Assembly: GCA_036351575.1 (NCBI GenBank)
Contig: JAZBPJ010000131.1
Coordinates: forward strand, 10,960 to 74,959
Length of the DNA: 64,000 nucleotides
From: JABDPF01 sp036351575
GTDB taxonomy: Bacteria > Pseudomonadota > Gammaproteobacteria > Xanthomonadales > SZUA-36
Reading direction: 5' to 3'
Positions 56,338-64,000 of this stretch are shown here, piece after piece. Both the position numbers and the translations under genes were made by a program. The notes below the pieces were generated by a model. The model saw nothing but the letters and a program-made list of their open reading frames with translations, did not search any database and was not told the DNA's origin. Numbering within the stretch: position 1 is the stretch's first letter; each line of letters opens with the position of its first letter.

Positions 56338-56865
56338 TCAGGCCTTCTTGGCCTCCTTCCGCACAACGCGCTCGTCCGCATAACGGACACCCTTGCCCTT
56401 GTAGGGCTCCGGCGGCCGGAAAGCACGGATTTCCGAAGCGACCTGGCCGACTCTCTGCTTGTCGCAGCCCTTGACCACGACCTCAGTCTGGCTCGGCGCC
56501 TCGATTGTCACGCCTTCCGGAGCGGTGTACTCGATCGGATGCGAATAGCCCAGCGCCAGGGTGAGCTTGTTGCCCTGGACCTGTGCTCGATAGCCCACGC
56601 CTACCAGCGTCAGCTTTTTCTCAAAACCGTCGGACACGCCGACGACCATGTTGTTGACCAGCGACCGCATCGTACCCGCCATCGGGATGTCCGAATCGTT
56701 GGCCGGCTTGACGGTCAGCGTCTTGTCTTCCTGCTCCAGGCTGACGTTCGGGTGCAGCGACTGCACCAGGTTGCCTTTCGGGCCCTTGACGCTGACTTCG
56801 CTGCCGGCGATTTTCACTTCGACGCCTGAAGGCAGGTCGATGGGCGCTTTTGCTATACGCGACAT
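56338..56865 (-). CDS. rplF: 50S ribosomal protein L6
   Basis: Large-subunit protein near the sarcin-ricin loop, 175 residues. [40 protein letters not shown] and [20 protein letters not shown] are diagnostic. It follows rpsH by 25 bp. Confidence 0.98.
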   Translation of the reverse strand: MSRIAKAPIDLPSGVEVKIAGSEVSVKGPKGNLVQSLHPNVSLEQEDKTLTVKPANDSDIPMAGTMRSLVNNMVVGVSDGFEKKLTLVGVGYRAQVQGNKLTLALGYSHPIEYTAPEGVTIEAPSQTEVVVKGCDKQRVGQVASEIRAFRPPEPYKGKGVRYADERVVRKEAKKA

Positions 56866-56890
56866 AATTCTTCTCCTGGTCCCGCGCGCG

Positions 56891-57286
56891 TTACGTCACG
56901 ACGCACAGGACTTCACCGCCGTGGCCGGCCGCGCGGGCCTGGGCGTCAGTCATGATTCCGTTGGACGTACTGATCACCGCGATACCGAGACCGTTCTGGA
57001 TCTTCGGCAGATCGTCCTTGCCGCGGTACTGGCGCAGGCCGGGACGGCTCGTGCGCTTCATCGTCTCGATGACGCCGCGGCCCTGCACGTACTTGAGCGT
57101 AATCTCAAGCGCAGGCTTGCCGTCGATTTCCGACTCGCGGTAGTCCGAGATGTAGCCTTCGTTTTTCAGCACGTTGGCAATACCGGTCTTCACCTTGGAA
57201 GCCGGGATGAGTACCGTCGCTTTCTGCACCGCCTGGGCGTTGCGAATACGCGTCAGCATGTCAGAGATGGGATCGCTCATGCTCAT
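56891..57286 (-). CDS. rpsH: 30S ribosomal protein S8
   Basis: 16S rRNA-binding protein that in enteric bacteria also represses the spc operon at the rplE site; 131 residues. [40 protein letters not shown] and [20 protein letters not shown] are diagnostic. GAGG eight bases before ATG 57286 sets the start; a second ATG two codons later is also possible. Confidence 0.98.
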   Translation of the reverse strand: MSMSDPISDMLTRIRNAQAVQKATVLIPASKVKTGIANVLKNEGYISDYRESEIDGKPALEITLKYVQGRGVIETMKRTSRPGLRQYRGKDDLPKIQNGLGIAVISTSNGIMTDAQARAAGHGGEVLCVVT

Positions 57287-57299
57287 GTCTAATTCCTCT

Positions 57300-57605
57300 T
57301 TACCAACTGGCCTTGCGAAGGCCGGGCACATCACCGCGCATGGCGGCTTCACGCAGCTTGTTGCGGCCGAGGCCGAACTTGCGATAAAAGCCCCGCGGAC
57401 GGCCGGAAATGGCGCAGCGGTTGCGCTGGCGCACCGGGCTCGAGTCACGCGGCAGCTTCTGCAGCCGGAACATGGCGTCCTGCCGCTCCTCGAAGCTCGC
57501 GTCGGGGTTGGAAACAGTCGCCTTCAGTTCGGCACGCTTGGCGGCGTACTTCGCTACCAGTTTCGTGCGCTTCTTCTCGCGGTTGACCATAGATACTTTA
57601 GCCAT
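57300..57605 (-). CDS. rpsN: 30S ribosomal protein S14
   Basis: 101-residue small-subunit protein of the long, zinc-free type. The conserved C-terminus [20 protein letters not shown] is present and cysteine pairs of the short zinc type are absent. [20 protein letters not shown] opens the chain. It lies between rplE and rpsH. Confidence 0.98.
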   Translation of the reverse strand: MAKVSMVNREKKRTKLVAKYAAKRAELKATVSNPDASFEERQDAMFRLQKLPRDSSPVRQRNRCAISGRPRGFYRKFGLGRNKLREAAMRGDVPGLRKASW

Positions 57606-57615
57606 CGTGAATCCT

Positions 57616-58158
57616 TTACTTTTCTCTGAACGGGAAGTTGAAGGCTTTCAACAGCGCCCGTGCTTCGTCGTCGGTCTTTGCCGTGGTGGTGATCGTGATG
57701 TCCATGCCGCGGATCGCGTCGATCTTGTCGAAGTCGATCTCCGGGAACATGATCTGCTCTTTCACGCCCATGCTGAAATTGCCGCGCCCATCGAAGGACT
57801 TGCGGTTCAGGCCACGGAAGTCGCGGATACGCGGGATCGCGACGTTGACCAGGCGATCCAGGAACTCGTACATGCGCTCGCGGCGCAGCGTGACCTTGCA
57901 ACCGACCGGCCAGCCGTCACGGATCTTGAAACTCGCGACCGACTTGCGGGCCAGGTTGACGATCGGCTTCTGGCCGGAAATCGCGGTCATGTCTCCCACG
58001 GCGCGTTCCATCACCTTTTTGTCGCCTACCGCCTCACCGACACCCATGTTCAGGGTGATCTTGGTGATCTTCGGCACTTCCATGACGTTCTTGTAGCTGA
58101 ACTGCTTGGTCAGTTCAGGCACCACCGTCTCTTTGTAATACGTCTGCAGTCTGGACAT
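57616..58158 (-). CDS. rplE: 50S ribosomal protein L5
   Basis: 5S rRNA-binding protein contacting the P-site tRNA, 180 residues. [60 protein letters not shown] and the C-terminal [13 protein letters not shown] are diagnostic. The preceding gene rplX ends 10 bp upstream. Confidence 0.98.
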   Translation of the reverse strand: MSRLQTYYKETVVPELTKQFSYKNVMEVPKITKITLNMGVGEAVGDKKVMERAVGDMTAISGQKPIVNLARKSVASFKIRDGWPVGCKVTLRRERMYEFLDRLVNVAIPRIRDFRGLNRKSFDGRGNFSMGVKEQIMFPEIDFDKIDAIRGMDITITTTAKTDDEARALLKAFNFPFREK

Positions 58159-58168
58159 CTGACTTTCC

Positions 58169-58483
58169 TTAAATATCCACGGCTTCGCCGGTGGACGTGA
58201 AAATGCGGACCTTGCGGCCGTCTTCCAGCGTCTTGAACGACACGCGGTCGCCCTTTCCGGTGCCCGGGTTGTACAGCATCACGTTCGACTGGTGAATCGG
58301 AGATTCTTTTTCGATGATGCCACCCTGCACGTTCAGGGACGGATTGGGTTTCTGGTGCTTTTTGACCATGTTCACGTTTTCCACCATCAGCTTTTCGCCG
58401 ATGACGCGCAGAACGTGTCCGCGCTGGCCCTTGCTGCGGCCGGTGGTTACGATCACTTCGTCGCCTTTGCGAATTCGTTTCAT
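58169..58483 (-). CDS. rplX: 50S ribosomal protein L24
   Basis: Assembly-initiator protein of 104 residues with a KOW motif. [20 protein letters not shown] and [20 protein letters not shown] are diagnostic. [20 protein letters not shown] follows. It lies between rplN and rplE. Confidence 0.98.
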   Translation of the reverse strand: MKRIRKGDEVIVTTGRSKGQRGHVLRVIGEKLMVENVNMVKKHQKPNPSLNVQGGIIEKESPIHQSNVMLYNPGTGKGDRVSFKTLEDGRKVRIFTSTGEAVDI

Positions 58484-58499
58484 TTTCCTGTTCCTTCGC

Positions 58500-58868
58500 T
58501 TACAGCACTTCGGGCGCGAGCGACACGATCTTCATGAACTTCTCGCCACGAAGCTCGCGCGTGACGGGGCCAAAAATACGGGTGCCGATCGGCTCGTGCT
58601 TGTTATCCAGAAGAACGGCTGCGTTACCGTCGAAACGGATCAGCGATCCGTCCGGGCGCCGCACGCCGGAACGGGTGCGCACGACCACGGCGTTGTATAC
58701 CTCGCCCTTCTTCACCTTGCCCCGCGGAATCGCCTCTTTGATGGTGACCTTGATCACGTCACCGATCCGGGCGTACCGGCGCTTGGAGCCACCCAGCACC
58801 TTGATGCACTGGATCCGGCGCGCGCCGCTGTTGTCCGCGGCTGAAAGCATGCTTTGCATCTGAATCAT
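58500..58868 (-). CDS. rplN: 50S ribosomal protein L14
   Basis: Large-subunit interface protein, 122 residues. [40 protein letters not shown] and [20 protein letters not shown] are diagnostic. The ATG at 58866-58868 matches the family start. It is the first gene of the spc operon, 40 bp after rpsQ. Confidence 0.98.
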   Translation of the reverse strand: MIQMQSMLSAADNSGARRIQCIKVLGGSKRRYARIGDVIKVTIKEAIPRGKVKKGEVYNAVVVRTRSGVRRPDGSLIRFDGNAAVLLDNKHEPIGTRIFGPVTRELRGEKFMKIVSLAPEVL

Positions 58869-58908
58869 GTTCGATGTCCTCTGCCAGGAGTCCCTGAAGG
58901 CCGACGCC

Positions 58909-59169
58909 TTACTGGGCGCGCTCCAAAATCTCGATAACCCGCCAGCTCTTCGTCTTGGAGACCGGGCGGCACTCGGAAATGCGGACCAGGTCGCCCTCGC
59001 CGCAGCTGTTTTCCTCATCATGCGCATGCACTTTCGTGGAGCGCTTGATGTACTTGCCGTACAGCGGATGCTTTACCTGGCGCTCGAGCAGAACGGTCAC
59101 GGTCTTGTCAGCCTTGCTGCTGACGACGCGGCCGGTCTTCGCGCGAACTACGTTTTCGGTCGTACTCAT
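58909..59169 (-). CDS. rpsQ: 30S ribosomal protein S17
   Basis: Primary 16S rRNA-binding protein, 86 residues. [40 protein letters not shown] and [20 protein letters not shown] are diagnostic. It overlaps the rpmC stop by 4 bp, and is the last gene of the S10 operon. Confidence 0.98.
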   Translation of the reverse strand: MSTTENVVRAKTGRVVSSKADKTVTVLLERQVKHPLYGKYIKRSTKVHAHDEENSCGEGDLVRISECRPVSKTKSWRVIEILERAQ

Positions 59170-59366
59170 GACGTTTCACCTTTCTTCTCGTTCAGGACGG
59201 TCCTGACCCGAGCGATATCACGGCGCACACGGCGCAGTTCGTGCGGCGCGGCCAGCTGGCCGATGCCGCGTTGCATTCTCAGGTTGAACTGTTCGCGCAG
59301 CAGCCCGGTGAGCTCCTCGCGCAGTTCGACTTCGTTCTTTTTTCTCAGATCTTGCGCATTCATCAC
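59166..59366 (-). CDS. rpmC: 50S ribosomal protein L29
   Basis: A 66-residue helical protein near the tunnel exit. [20 protein letters not shown] and [19 protein letters not shown] are characteristic. A start at the second Met is used by many homologues. It overlaps rplP and rpsQ by 4 bp each, so translation is coupled. Confidence 0.96.
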   Translation of the reverse strand: MMNAQDLRKKNEVELREELTGLLREQFNLRMQRGIGQLAAPHELRRVRRDIARVRTVLNEKKGETS

Positions 59367-59776
59367 AGCACGGACCTCTTCACGAAGGCGGTCTTGACGG
59401 CCAGCTTGGCGGCGGCCAGGCGAAACGCCTCGCGCGCCTGGTCCTCGGACACGCCCTGGATTTCATACAGGACGCGGCCCGGCTGGATCGGAGCCACCCA
59501 GTATTCAACGTTACCCTTGCCCTTGCCCATCCGGACCTCGACCGGTTTCTTGGTAACCGGCTTGTCCGGAAAGACACGGATCCACAGCTTGCCGCCACGT
59601 TTCACGTAGCGGGTAATGGCGCGACGGGCCGCCTCGATCTGGCGGGCGGTAATGAAACCGCGGGTCGTCGCCTTGAGGCCGTACTCGCCGAAACTGACGC
59701 GGTTACCGACCTGCGCCAGGCCCCGGTTGCGGCCCTTCTGCTGCTTTCTGAATTTTGTTCGCTTTGGTTGCAGCAT
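59363..59776 (-). CDS. rplP: 50S ribosomal protein L16
   Basis: Peptidyltransferase-region protein, 137 residues. [60 protein letters not shown] and [20 protein letters not shown] are diagnostic. It lies between rpsC and rpmC. Confidence 0.98.
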   Translation of the reverse strand: MLQPKRTKFRKQQKGRNRGLAQVGNRVSFGEYGLKATTRGFITARQIEAARRAITRYVKRGGKLWIRVFPDKPVTKKPVEVRMGKGKGNVEYWVAPIQPGRVLYEIQGVSEDQAREAFRLAAAKLAVKTAFVKRSVL

Positions 59777-59787
59777 CGTTATGTCTC

Positions 59788-60465
59788 CTAGCTCGCAGCC
59801 TTCTGGTTGCGCTTGTTCTCACCTTCCGAACCGTACAGGTTGAAGACTTCGCCCTTGTAAACCCAGACCTTGACGCCGAGCACACCGTAGGTGGTCCGCG
59901 CTTCGTAGGTGCCGTAGTCAACGTCGGCGCGCAGCGTGTGCAGGGGCACCTGGCCCTCGCGGTACCACTCGCTGCGGGCGATATCGGCGCCGTTCAGGCG
60001 ACCGGACACGGAAACCTTGATGCCCAGTGCGCCCAGGCGCATCGCGTTGCCGACGGCGCGCTTCATCGCGCGGCGGAACATGATGCGGCGCTCGAGCTGC
60101 TGGGCGATGCCCTCTGCCACCAGCTTCGCGTCCAACTCCGGCTTGCGGACTTCAGCAACCGTGATGTGGGTCGGAACGCCCATCAGCGCGCTGACGTCCC
60201 GGCGCAGACGCTCGATGTCCTCGCCTTTCTTGCCGATCACGATACCCGGGCGAGCCGTGTGAATCGTGATGCGAGCCGACTTGGCGGGACGCTCGATCTG
60301 AATCCGGCTGACAGCAGCCTGGGAAAGGCGGTCGAACAGGTATTCGCGCACCTTCAGATCGGATTTGAGGTTATCGGCGTAGTCGCCCTTTTCGGCATAC
60401 CAGGTGGAATTCCAGTCCTTGGATATGCCGAGACGGATGCCTGTCGGATGTACTTTCTGACCCAT
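59788..60465 (-). CDS. rpsC: 30S ribosomal protein S3
   Basis: Small-subunit mRNA-entry protein, 225 residues. [20 protein letters not shown], a KH domain with [16 protein letters not shown], and [24 protein letters not shown] [20 protein letters not shown] are diagnostic. Its first base overlaps the end of rplV. Confidence 0.98.
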   Translation of the reverse strand: MGQKVHPTGIRLGISKDWNSTWYAEKGDYADNLKSDLKVREYLFDRLSQAAVSRIQIERPAKSARITIHTARPGIVIGKKGEDIERLRRDVSALMGVPTHITVAEVRKPELDAKLVAEGIAQQLERRIMFRRAMKRAVGNAMRLGALGIKVSVSGRLNGADIARSEWYREGQVPLHTLRADVDYGTYEARTTYGVLGVKVWVYKGEVFNLYGSEGENKRNQKAAS

Positions 60466-60812
60466 TATGCTTGTCCCGTGCTGTCGTCGGCCACGGTCAC
60501 GGTAATGTGACTGTTGCGTTTTAAAATCCGGGTGCCGCGACCTTTCGCACGGGCACGCCCGCGCTTGAAGGTAGGACCTTCGTCCACCATGATCGTGGCG
60601 ACTTTCAGTTCGTCGATATCGGCGCCTTCGTTATGCTCCGCGTTGGCCACCGCCGAAAGCAGGACTTTCTTGACGATGTGCGCGGCCTTCTTGTTGCTGA
60701 ACGTCAGCAACTGTTCGGCCTGCTCAACGGGCATACCCCGGACCTGGTCGGCGACCAGGCGTACTTTTTGCGCCGAAATTCGCGCGTTTTTCAATCGTGC
60801 TGTCACTTGCAT
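60465..60812 (-). CDS. rplV: 50S ribosomal protein L22
   Basis: Tunnel-constriction protein of 115 residues. [40 protein letters not shown] and the beta-hairpin region [20 protein letters not shown] are diagnostic. Shares one base with rpsC. Confidence 0.98.
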   Translation of the reverse strand: MQVTARLKNARISAQKVRLVADQVRGMPVEQAEQLLTFSNKKAAHIVKKVLLSAVANAEHNEGADIDELKVATIMVDEGPTFKRGRARAKGRGTRILKRNSHITVTVADDSTGQA

Positions 60813-60820
60813 GGCGACAC

Positions 60821-61093
60821 CTACTTCGTCTTGCGGTCACCCGAATGACCCCTGAAGGTCCGGGTGGCTGCGAATTCACCGAGCTTGTGGCCGATCATCT
60901 GATCGCTGATCAGGATCGGAACGTGCTGGCGTCCGTTGTGCACCGCGATCGTCAGCCCCACCATTTCCGGCAGGATCATCGAACGCCGCGACCAGGTCTT
61001 GATCGGTCGCTTGTTGTTGGTGGCGATGGCGTCTTCCACCCGCTTCATCAGGTGGTGGTCAACGAACGGCCCTTTCTTAATCGAACGTGGCAT
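60821..61093 (-). CDS. rpsS: 30S ribosomal protein S19
   Basis: Small-subunit head protein, 90 residues. [40 protein letters not shown] and [20 protein letters not shown] are diagnostic. It lies between rplB and rplV with gaps of 8-11 bp. Confidence 0.98.
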   Translation of the reverse strand: MPRSIKKGPFVDHHLMKRVEDAIATNNKRPIKTWSRRSMILPEMVGLTIAVHNGRQHVPILISDQMIGHKLGEFAATRTFRGHSGDRKTK

Positions 61094-61104
61094 AGCGGTA
61101 CCTG

Positions 61105-61932
61105 TTATCTGCCTGAACGCTTGCGGACGATGAACTTGTCCGTCTGCTTGTTCTTACGAGTCTTGTAACCCTTGGTCGGGGTACCCCAGGGCGTAACCGG
61201 GTGACGGCCGCCCGATGTGCGGCCCTCACCGCCGCCGTGCGGGTGGTCGACCGGGTTCATGGCCACGCCGCGAACGGTCGGGCGCACGCCCTTCCAACGC
61301 TTGGCGCCGGCCTTGCCCAGCTTCTCGAGGTTGTGCTCCGAGTTGGAAACCTCGCCGATGGTCGCTTTGCAGTGTGCGGGCACCTTGCGCATCTCGCCGG
61401 AGCGCAGACGCAGCGTTGCGTACTGGCCCTCGCGTGCGATCAGCTGGACCGCCGCGCCGGCGCTGCGCGCCAGCTGGGCGCCCTTGCCCGGCTTCATTTC
61501 AACGCAATGCACCACGGAGCCCATCGGAATGTTGCGCAGCGGCAGGCAGTTGCCCGGCTTGATTGCTGCTGACCGGCCGCTGATGACCGGGTCCCCGGCG
61601 CGCAGGCCCTTGGGAGCGATGATGTAGCGCCGCTCGCCGTCCTTGTAGAGCACCAGTGCGATGTGCGCCGTGCGGTTCGGATCGTACTCGATGCGCTCGA
61701 CGCGGCCGGGAATCCCGTCCTTGTCGCGCTTGAAGTCGATCACGCGGTAGTGCTGCTTGTGCCCACCACCCCGATGACGCGTCGTGATCCGGCCGGTGTT
61801 GTTACGGCCGCCGGTCTTTGACTTCTTTTCGACCAGGGCGGCATGCGGCTCACCCTTGTGCAGGTGAGGATGCTTGACCTGGACGACGCCTCGGCGCCCT
61901 GGCGATGTTGGTTTTGCCTTAACGATTGCCAT
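61105..61932 (-). CDS. rplB: 50S ribosomal protein L2
   Basis: Core large-subunit protein required for subunit association and peptidyltransferase, 275 residues. [38 protein letters not shown], the histidine segment [20 protein letters not shown] and the C-terminus [20 protein letters not shown] are diagnostic. Confidence 0.98.
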   Translation of the reverse strand: MAIVKAKPTSPGRRGVVQVKHPHLHKGEPHAALVEKKSKTGGRNNTGRITTRHRGGGHKQHYRVIDFKRDKDGIPGRVERIEYDPNRTAHIALVLYKDGERRYIIAPKGLRAGDPVISGRSAAIKPGNCLPLRNIPMGSVVHCVEMKPGKGAQLARSAGAAVQLIAREGQYATLRLRSGEMRKVPAHCKATIGEVSNSEHNLEKLGKAGAKRWKGVRPTVRGVAMNPVDHPHGGGEGRTSGGRHPVTPWGTPTKGYKTRKNKQTDKFIVRKRSGR

Positions 61933-61944
61933 GACTCTTCGTCC

Positions 61945-62247
61945 TTAAACTGTTTCACCACCCAGGAAGTCGATGACCTGACCTTCCTGTACGCGAACAT
62001 AAGCCTTCTTCCAGTCGCTGCGCTTACCGGCGCGCATGCGGAAGGCCTTGCTTTTGCCCTTGACGTTTACGATGCGAACGGATTCGACGTTCACCTCGAA
62101 CAGCATCTCGACCGCACCCTTGACTTCCTGCTTGCTGGCGTCATTGACCACGTGAAATACGTACTGGTTGCCGTCTTCGCCGACCCGCGTCGATTTTTCG
62201 GTGACGCGGGGCGAGAGCAATATCTGACACAAACGATCGTTGTTCAT
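61945..62247 (-). CDS. rplW: 50S ribosomal protein L23
   Basis: Tunnel-exit docking protein for SRP and trigger factor, 100 residues. [40 protein letters not shown] and [20 protein letters not shown] are diagnostic. ATG 62247 overlaps the rplD stop (ATGA) and has AGGAG upstream; an in-frame GTG three codons earlier is not used by preference. Confidence 0.97.
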   Translation of the reverse strand: MNNDRLCQILLSPRVTEKSTRVGEDGNQYVFHVVNDASKQEVKGAVEMLFEVNVESVRIVNVKGKSKAFRMRAGKRSDWKKAYVRVQEGQVIDFLGGETV

Positions 62248-62846
62248 CCCAGCCACTCCTGAATCTTTTCGACAGCCTCGACCGTCAGCACGACCTTGTC
62301 GGCTGAAACGAGGCTGACCGGGTCGAGACCCGTCACGTCCACCGTGTAAACACCGGGAATATTCCGGGACGCCAGGTAGACGTTTTCGTTGACATCACCG
62401 ACCACGATAAGACCCTTCTCGAAGCCCAGGCCGGCCAGCTCTGCAGCCAGCGCCTTCGTCTTCGGCTCCTTGAGCTCGAGGCTCTGAACCACGATCAGAC
62501 GATCCTGCCGCAGCAGTTCCGAGAGGATCGACTGCATGGCGCCGCGGTACATCTTGCGGTTCACCTTCTGCGAGTGGTCGCGCGGCTCGGCCGCAAAGGT
62601 CTTGCCGCCGCTGCGCCACAGGGGGCTGCGGATGGTGCCGGCGCGTGCCCGGCCGGTGCCTTTCTGGCGCCAGGGCTTGGCCCCGCCGCCGCTGACCGCG
62701 GAACGGTTCTTCTGAGCCTTGGTTCCGGCGCGGGCGCCGGCCAGGTAGGCCGTAACCACCTGGTGCACCAGGGCTTCGGAGAAGTCCCGGCCAAAGGTGG
62801 CTTCGGACACCTTCATGCCCTTGCCGCCTGTTACTGTGAGTTCCAT
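62244..62846 (-). CDS. rplD: 50S ribosomal protein L4
   Basis: Tunnel-constriction protein and, in E. coli, repressor of the S10 operon; 200 residues. The extended loop [40 protein letters not shown] and [20 protein letters not shown] are diagnostic. AAGGAG lies 6 bases upstream of ATG 62846, so MELTVTGG is the start. Confidence 0.98.
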   Translation of the reverse strand: MELTVTGGKGMKVSEATFGRDFSEALVHQVVTAYLAGARAGTKAQKNRSAVSGGGAKPWRQKGTGRARAGTIRSPLWRSGGKTFAAEPRDHSQKVNRKMYRGAMQSILSELLRQDRLIVVQSLELKEPKTKALAAELAGLGFEKGLIVVGDVNENVYLASRNIPGVYTVDVTGLDPVSLVSADKVVLTVEAVEKIQEWLG

Positions 62847-62865
62847 GCTCATCTCCTTTTAATCC

Positions 62866-63510
62866 TTACTGGGCTGTCTTCACGGCGGGACGGACCATGA
62901 CGGCGCCGCCGGCAGCCCCGGGCACTGCGCCCTTGACCAGGATGATGTTGCGTTCGCTGTCGACGCGGACGATCTCGAGGTTCTGGCTCGTCACGCGCTC
63001 GTCACCCATGTGGCCGGCCATCTTCTTGCCTTTGAAAACACGACCGGGCGTCTGGCACTGGCCGATGGAGCCCGGGGCGCGGTGCGCCAGCGAGTTGCCG
63101 TGCGTCGCATCCTGCATGCGGAAGTTATGGCGCTTCACGCCGCCCGCGAAACCCTTGCCCTTGCTGGTGCCGGTAACGTCGACGATTTCACCGGCCTCGA
63201 ACATCGTCACGTCCAGCTCCGAACCCGCCTCCAGGTCGTCGCCCTCGCCTTTCGGCAGGCGCAGTTCCCACAGACCCTCGCCGGCTTCGACGCCGGCCCT
63301 GGCGAAGTGACCCGCGACCGGCTTGTTGACCAGGCTGGCGCGGCGCTTGCCGAATGTGATCTGAACCGAGCGGTAACCGTCGGTTTCCTCGTTCTTGACC
63401 TGCGTTACGCGATTCGGGTCGACCTCGATTACCGTCACGGGCACGCTCTGGCCCTCTTCGGTGAATACGCGGGTCATGCCACGTTTGCGTCCTATCAATC
63501 CAATCTTCAT
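62866..63510 (-). CDS. rplC: 50S ribosomal protein L3
   Basis: Early-assembly large-subunit protein, 214 residues. [40 protein letters not shown] (including the glutamine that PrmB methylates) and [20 protein letters not shown] are diagnostic. It lies between rpsJ and rplD. Confidence 0.98.
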   Translation of the reverse strand: MKIGLIGRKRGMTRVFTEEGQSVPVTVIEVDPNRVTQVKNEETDGYRSVQITFGKRRASLVNKPVAGHFARAGVEAGEGLWELRLPKGEGDDLEAGSELDVTMFEAGEIVDVTGTSKGKGFAGGVKRHNFRMQDATHGNSLAHRAPGSIGQCQTPGRVFKGKKMAGHMGDERVTSQNLEIVRVDSERNIILVKGAVPGAAGGAVMVRPAVKTAQ

Positions 63511-63542
63511 TGTTCTGCCTTCTATCCTTTGCAGCCCGTCGC

Positions 63543-63854
63543 TCAGTACAGCTTGATCTGCACGTCAACGCCGGCTGCGAGATCCAGCTTCATGAGCGCA
63601 TCGACGGTTTTGTCGTTGGGATCCACGATGTCCATCAGGCGCTTGTGCGTGCGGGTTTCATACTGGTCGCGCGCGTCCTTGTTGACGTGCGGCGAAATCA
63701 GCACGGTGTGCCGCTCGACCTTGGTGGGCAACGGTATCGGGCCCAGCACCTGCGCGCCGGTCCGCTTCGCGGTTTCCACGATTTCGGCCGCGGAACGGTC
63801 GATCAGGCGGTGATCGAATGCCTTCAGGCGGATGCGGATTCTCTGGTCTGCCAT
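63543..63854 (-). CDS. rpsJ: 30S ribosomal protein S10
   Basis: Small-subunit head protein and NusE antitermination factor, 103 residues. [40 protein letters not shown] and [20 protein letters not shown] are diagnostic. It follows tuf by 22 bp, so the long S10 leader of E. coli, the target of L4 attenuation, has no room here. Confidence 0.98.
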   Translation of the reverse strand: MADQRIRIRLKAFDHRLIDRSAAEIVETAKRTGAQVLGPIPLPTKVERHTVLISPHVNKDARDQYETRTHKRLMDIVDPNDKTVDALMKLDLAAGVDVQIKLY

Positions 63855-63876
63855 GTTCCTACTCGCTTAAGCTGAA

Positions 63877-64000
63877 TTATTCAAAGATCTTGGCGACGAC
63901 GCCGGCGCCAACCGTGCGCCCGCCTTCGCGGATCGCAAACCGCAGACCTTCTTCCATCGCGATCGGCGCAATCAGCGACACCTTCATCTGCACGTTGTCA
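63877..64000 (-). CDS. tuf: Elongation factor Tu, C-terminal end
   Basis: Only the last 41 codons are inside the window. The translation [40 protein letters not shown] and stop is the canonical domain III end of EF-Tu. Position directly before rpsJ fits the str-S10 region of many bacteria. The gene continues past the right edge. Confidence 0.97.
   Translation of the reverse strand, partial: DNVQMKVSLIAPIAMEEGLRFAIREGGRTVGAGVVAKIFE

Overview
This 64 kb window is chromosomal DNA from a GC-rich (by eye about 60 percent or more) gammaproteobacterium. Gene orders typical of that class support this: rhodanese-secB-gpsA next to gpmI-envC-ctpA, ftsE-ftsX-rpoH, rhlB divergent from trxA-rho, dsbB, feoAB and the complete S10-spc-alpha ribosomal cluster. 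The diaminopimelate decarboxylase resembles the decarboxylase half of the Xanthomonas-type LysAC fusion, and PutA lacks a DNA-binding domain. Together these suggest an environmental lineage near Xanthomonadales, Wenzhouxiangella or Woeseia rather than an enteric bacterium. That placement is inference.

Layout. 1-0.7 kb: start of a class II (B12-dependent) ribonucleotide reductase gene behind a tandem NrdR operator. 1-7.2 kb: gpsA, secB and a membrane rhodanese leftward; gpmI, an envC-like gene and a carboxy-terminal protease rightward. 7.2-10.7 kb: DUF1820 protein, rhomboid protease and a gspB/exeA pair. 10.7-18.4 kb: putA, gcvP and a lysA-like decarboxylase. 18.4-24.5 kb: rhlB, ftsE, ftsX and rpoH leftward, trxA and rho rightward. 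24.5-34.1 kb: a leftward propionate block (methylmalonyl-CoA mutase, both propionyl-CoA carboxylase subunits, MeaB, epimerase, and an extra FabD-like acyltransferase), with mdh upstream. 34.2-43 kb: gamma-glutamyltransferase, pdxB and typA rightward; pyrC, a metallo-beta-lactamase-fold protein, class II DAHP synthase and dsbB leftward. 43-47.5 kb: hutU-hutH-hutI. 47.5-50 kb: Fur-controlled feoAB. 50-64 kb: the leftward S10-spc-alpha cluster from tuf (cut by the window edge) to rplQ, including rpmJ.

How it fits together. Propionyl-CoA from amino-acid, odd-chain or branched-chain catabolism is carboxylated, epimerised and isomerised to succinyl-CoA, and Mdh carries the resulting malate onward. 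PutA, GcvP and HutUHI degrade proline, glycine and histidine, so amino-acid catabolism is a theme. Both the ribonucleotide reductase and the mutase need adenosylcobalamin. All gaps between genes are shorter than 300 bases.

I found no phage, IS transposase, CRISPR array, rRNA or tRNA gene, and no convincing new multi-gene system. The most notable points are regulatory or structural: the tandem NrdR boxes, a palindromic repeat inserted inside the spc operon, an inverted repeat at the hut promoter, an acyltransferase attached to the propionate operon, a strong rpoH terminator almost touching lysA, and a Thr in place of Asn in the FeoB G4 motif.
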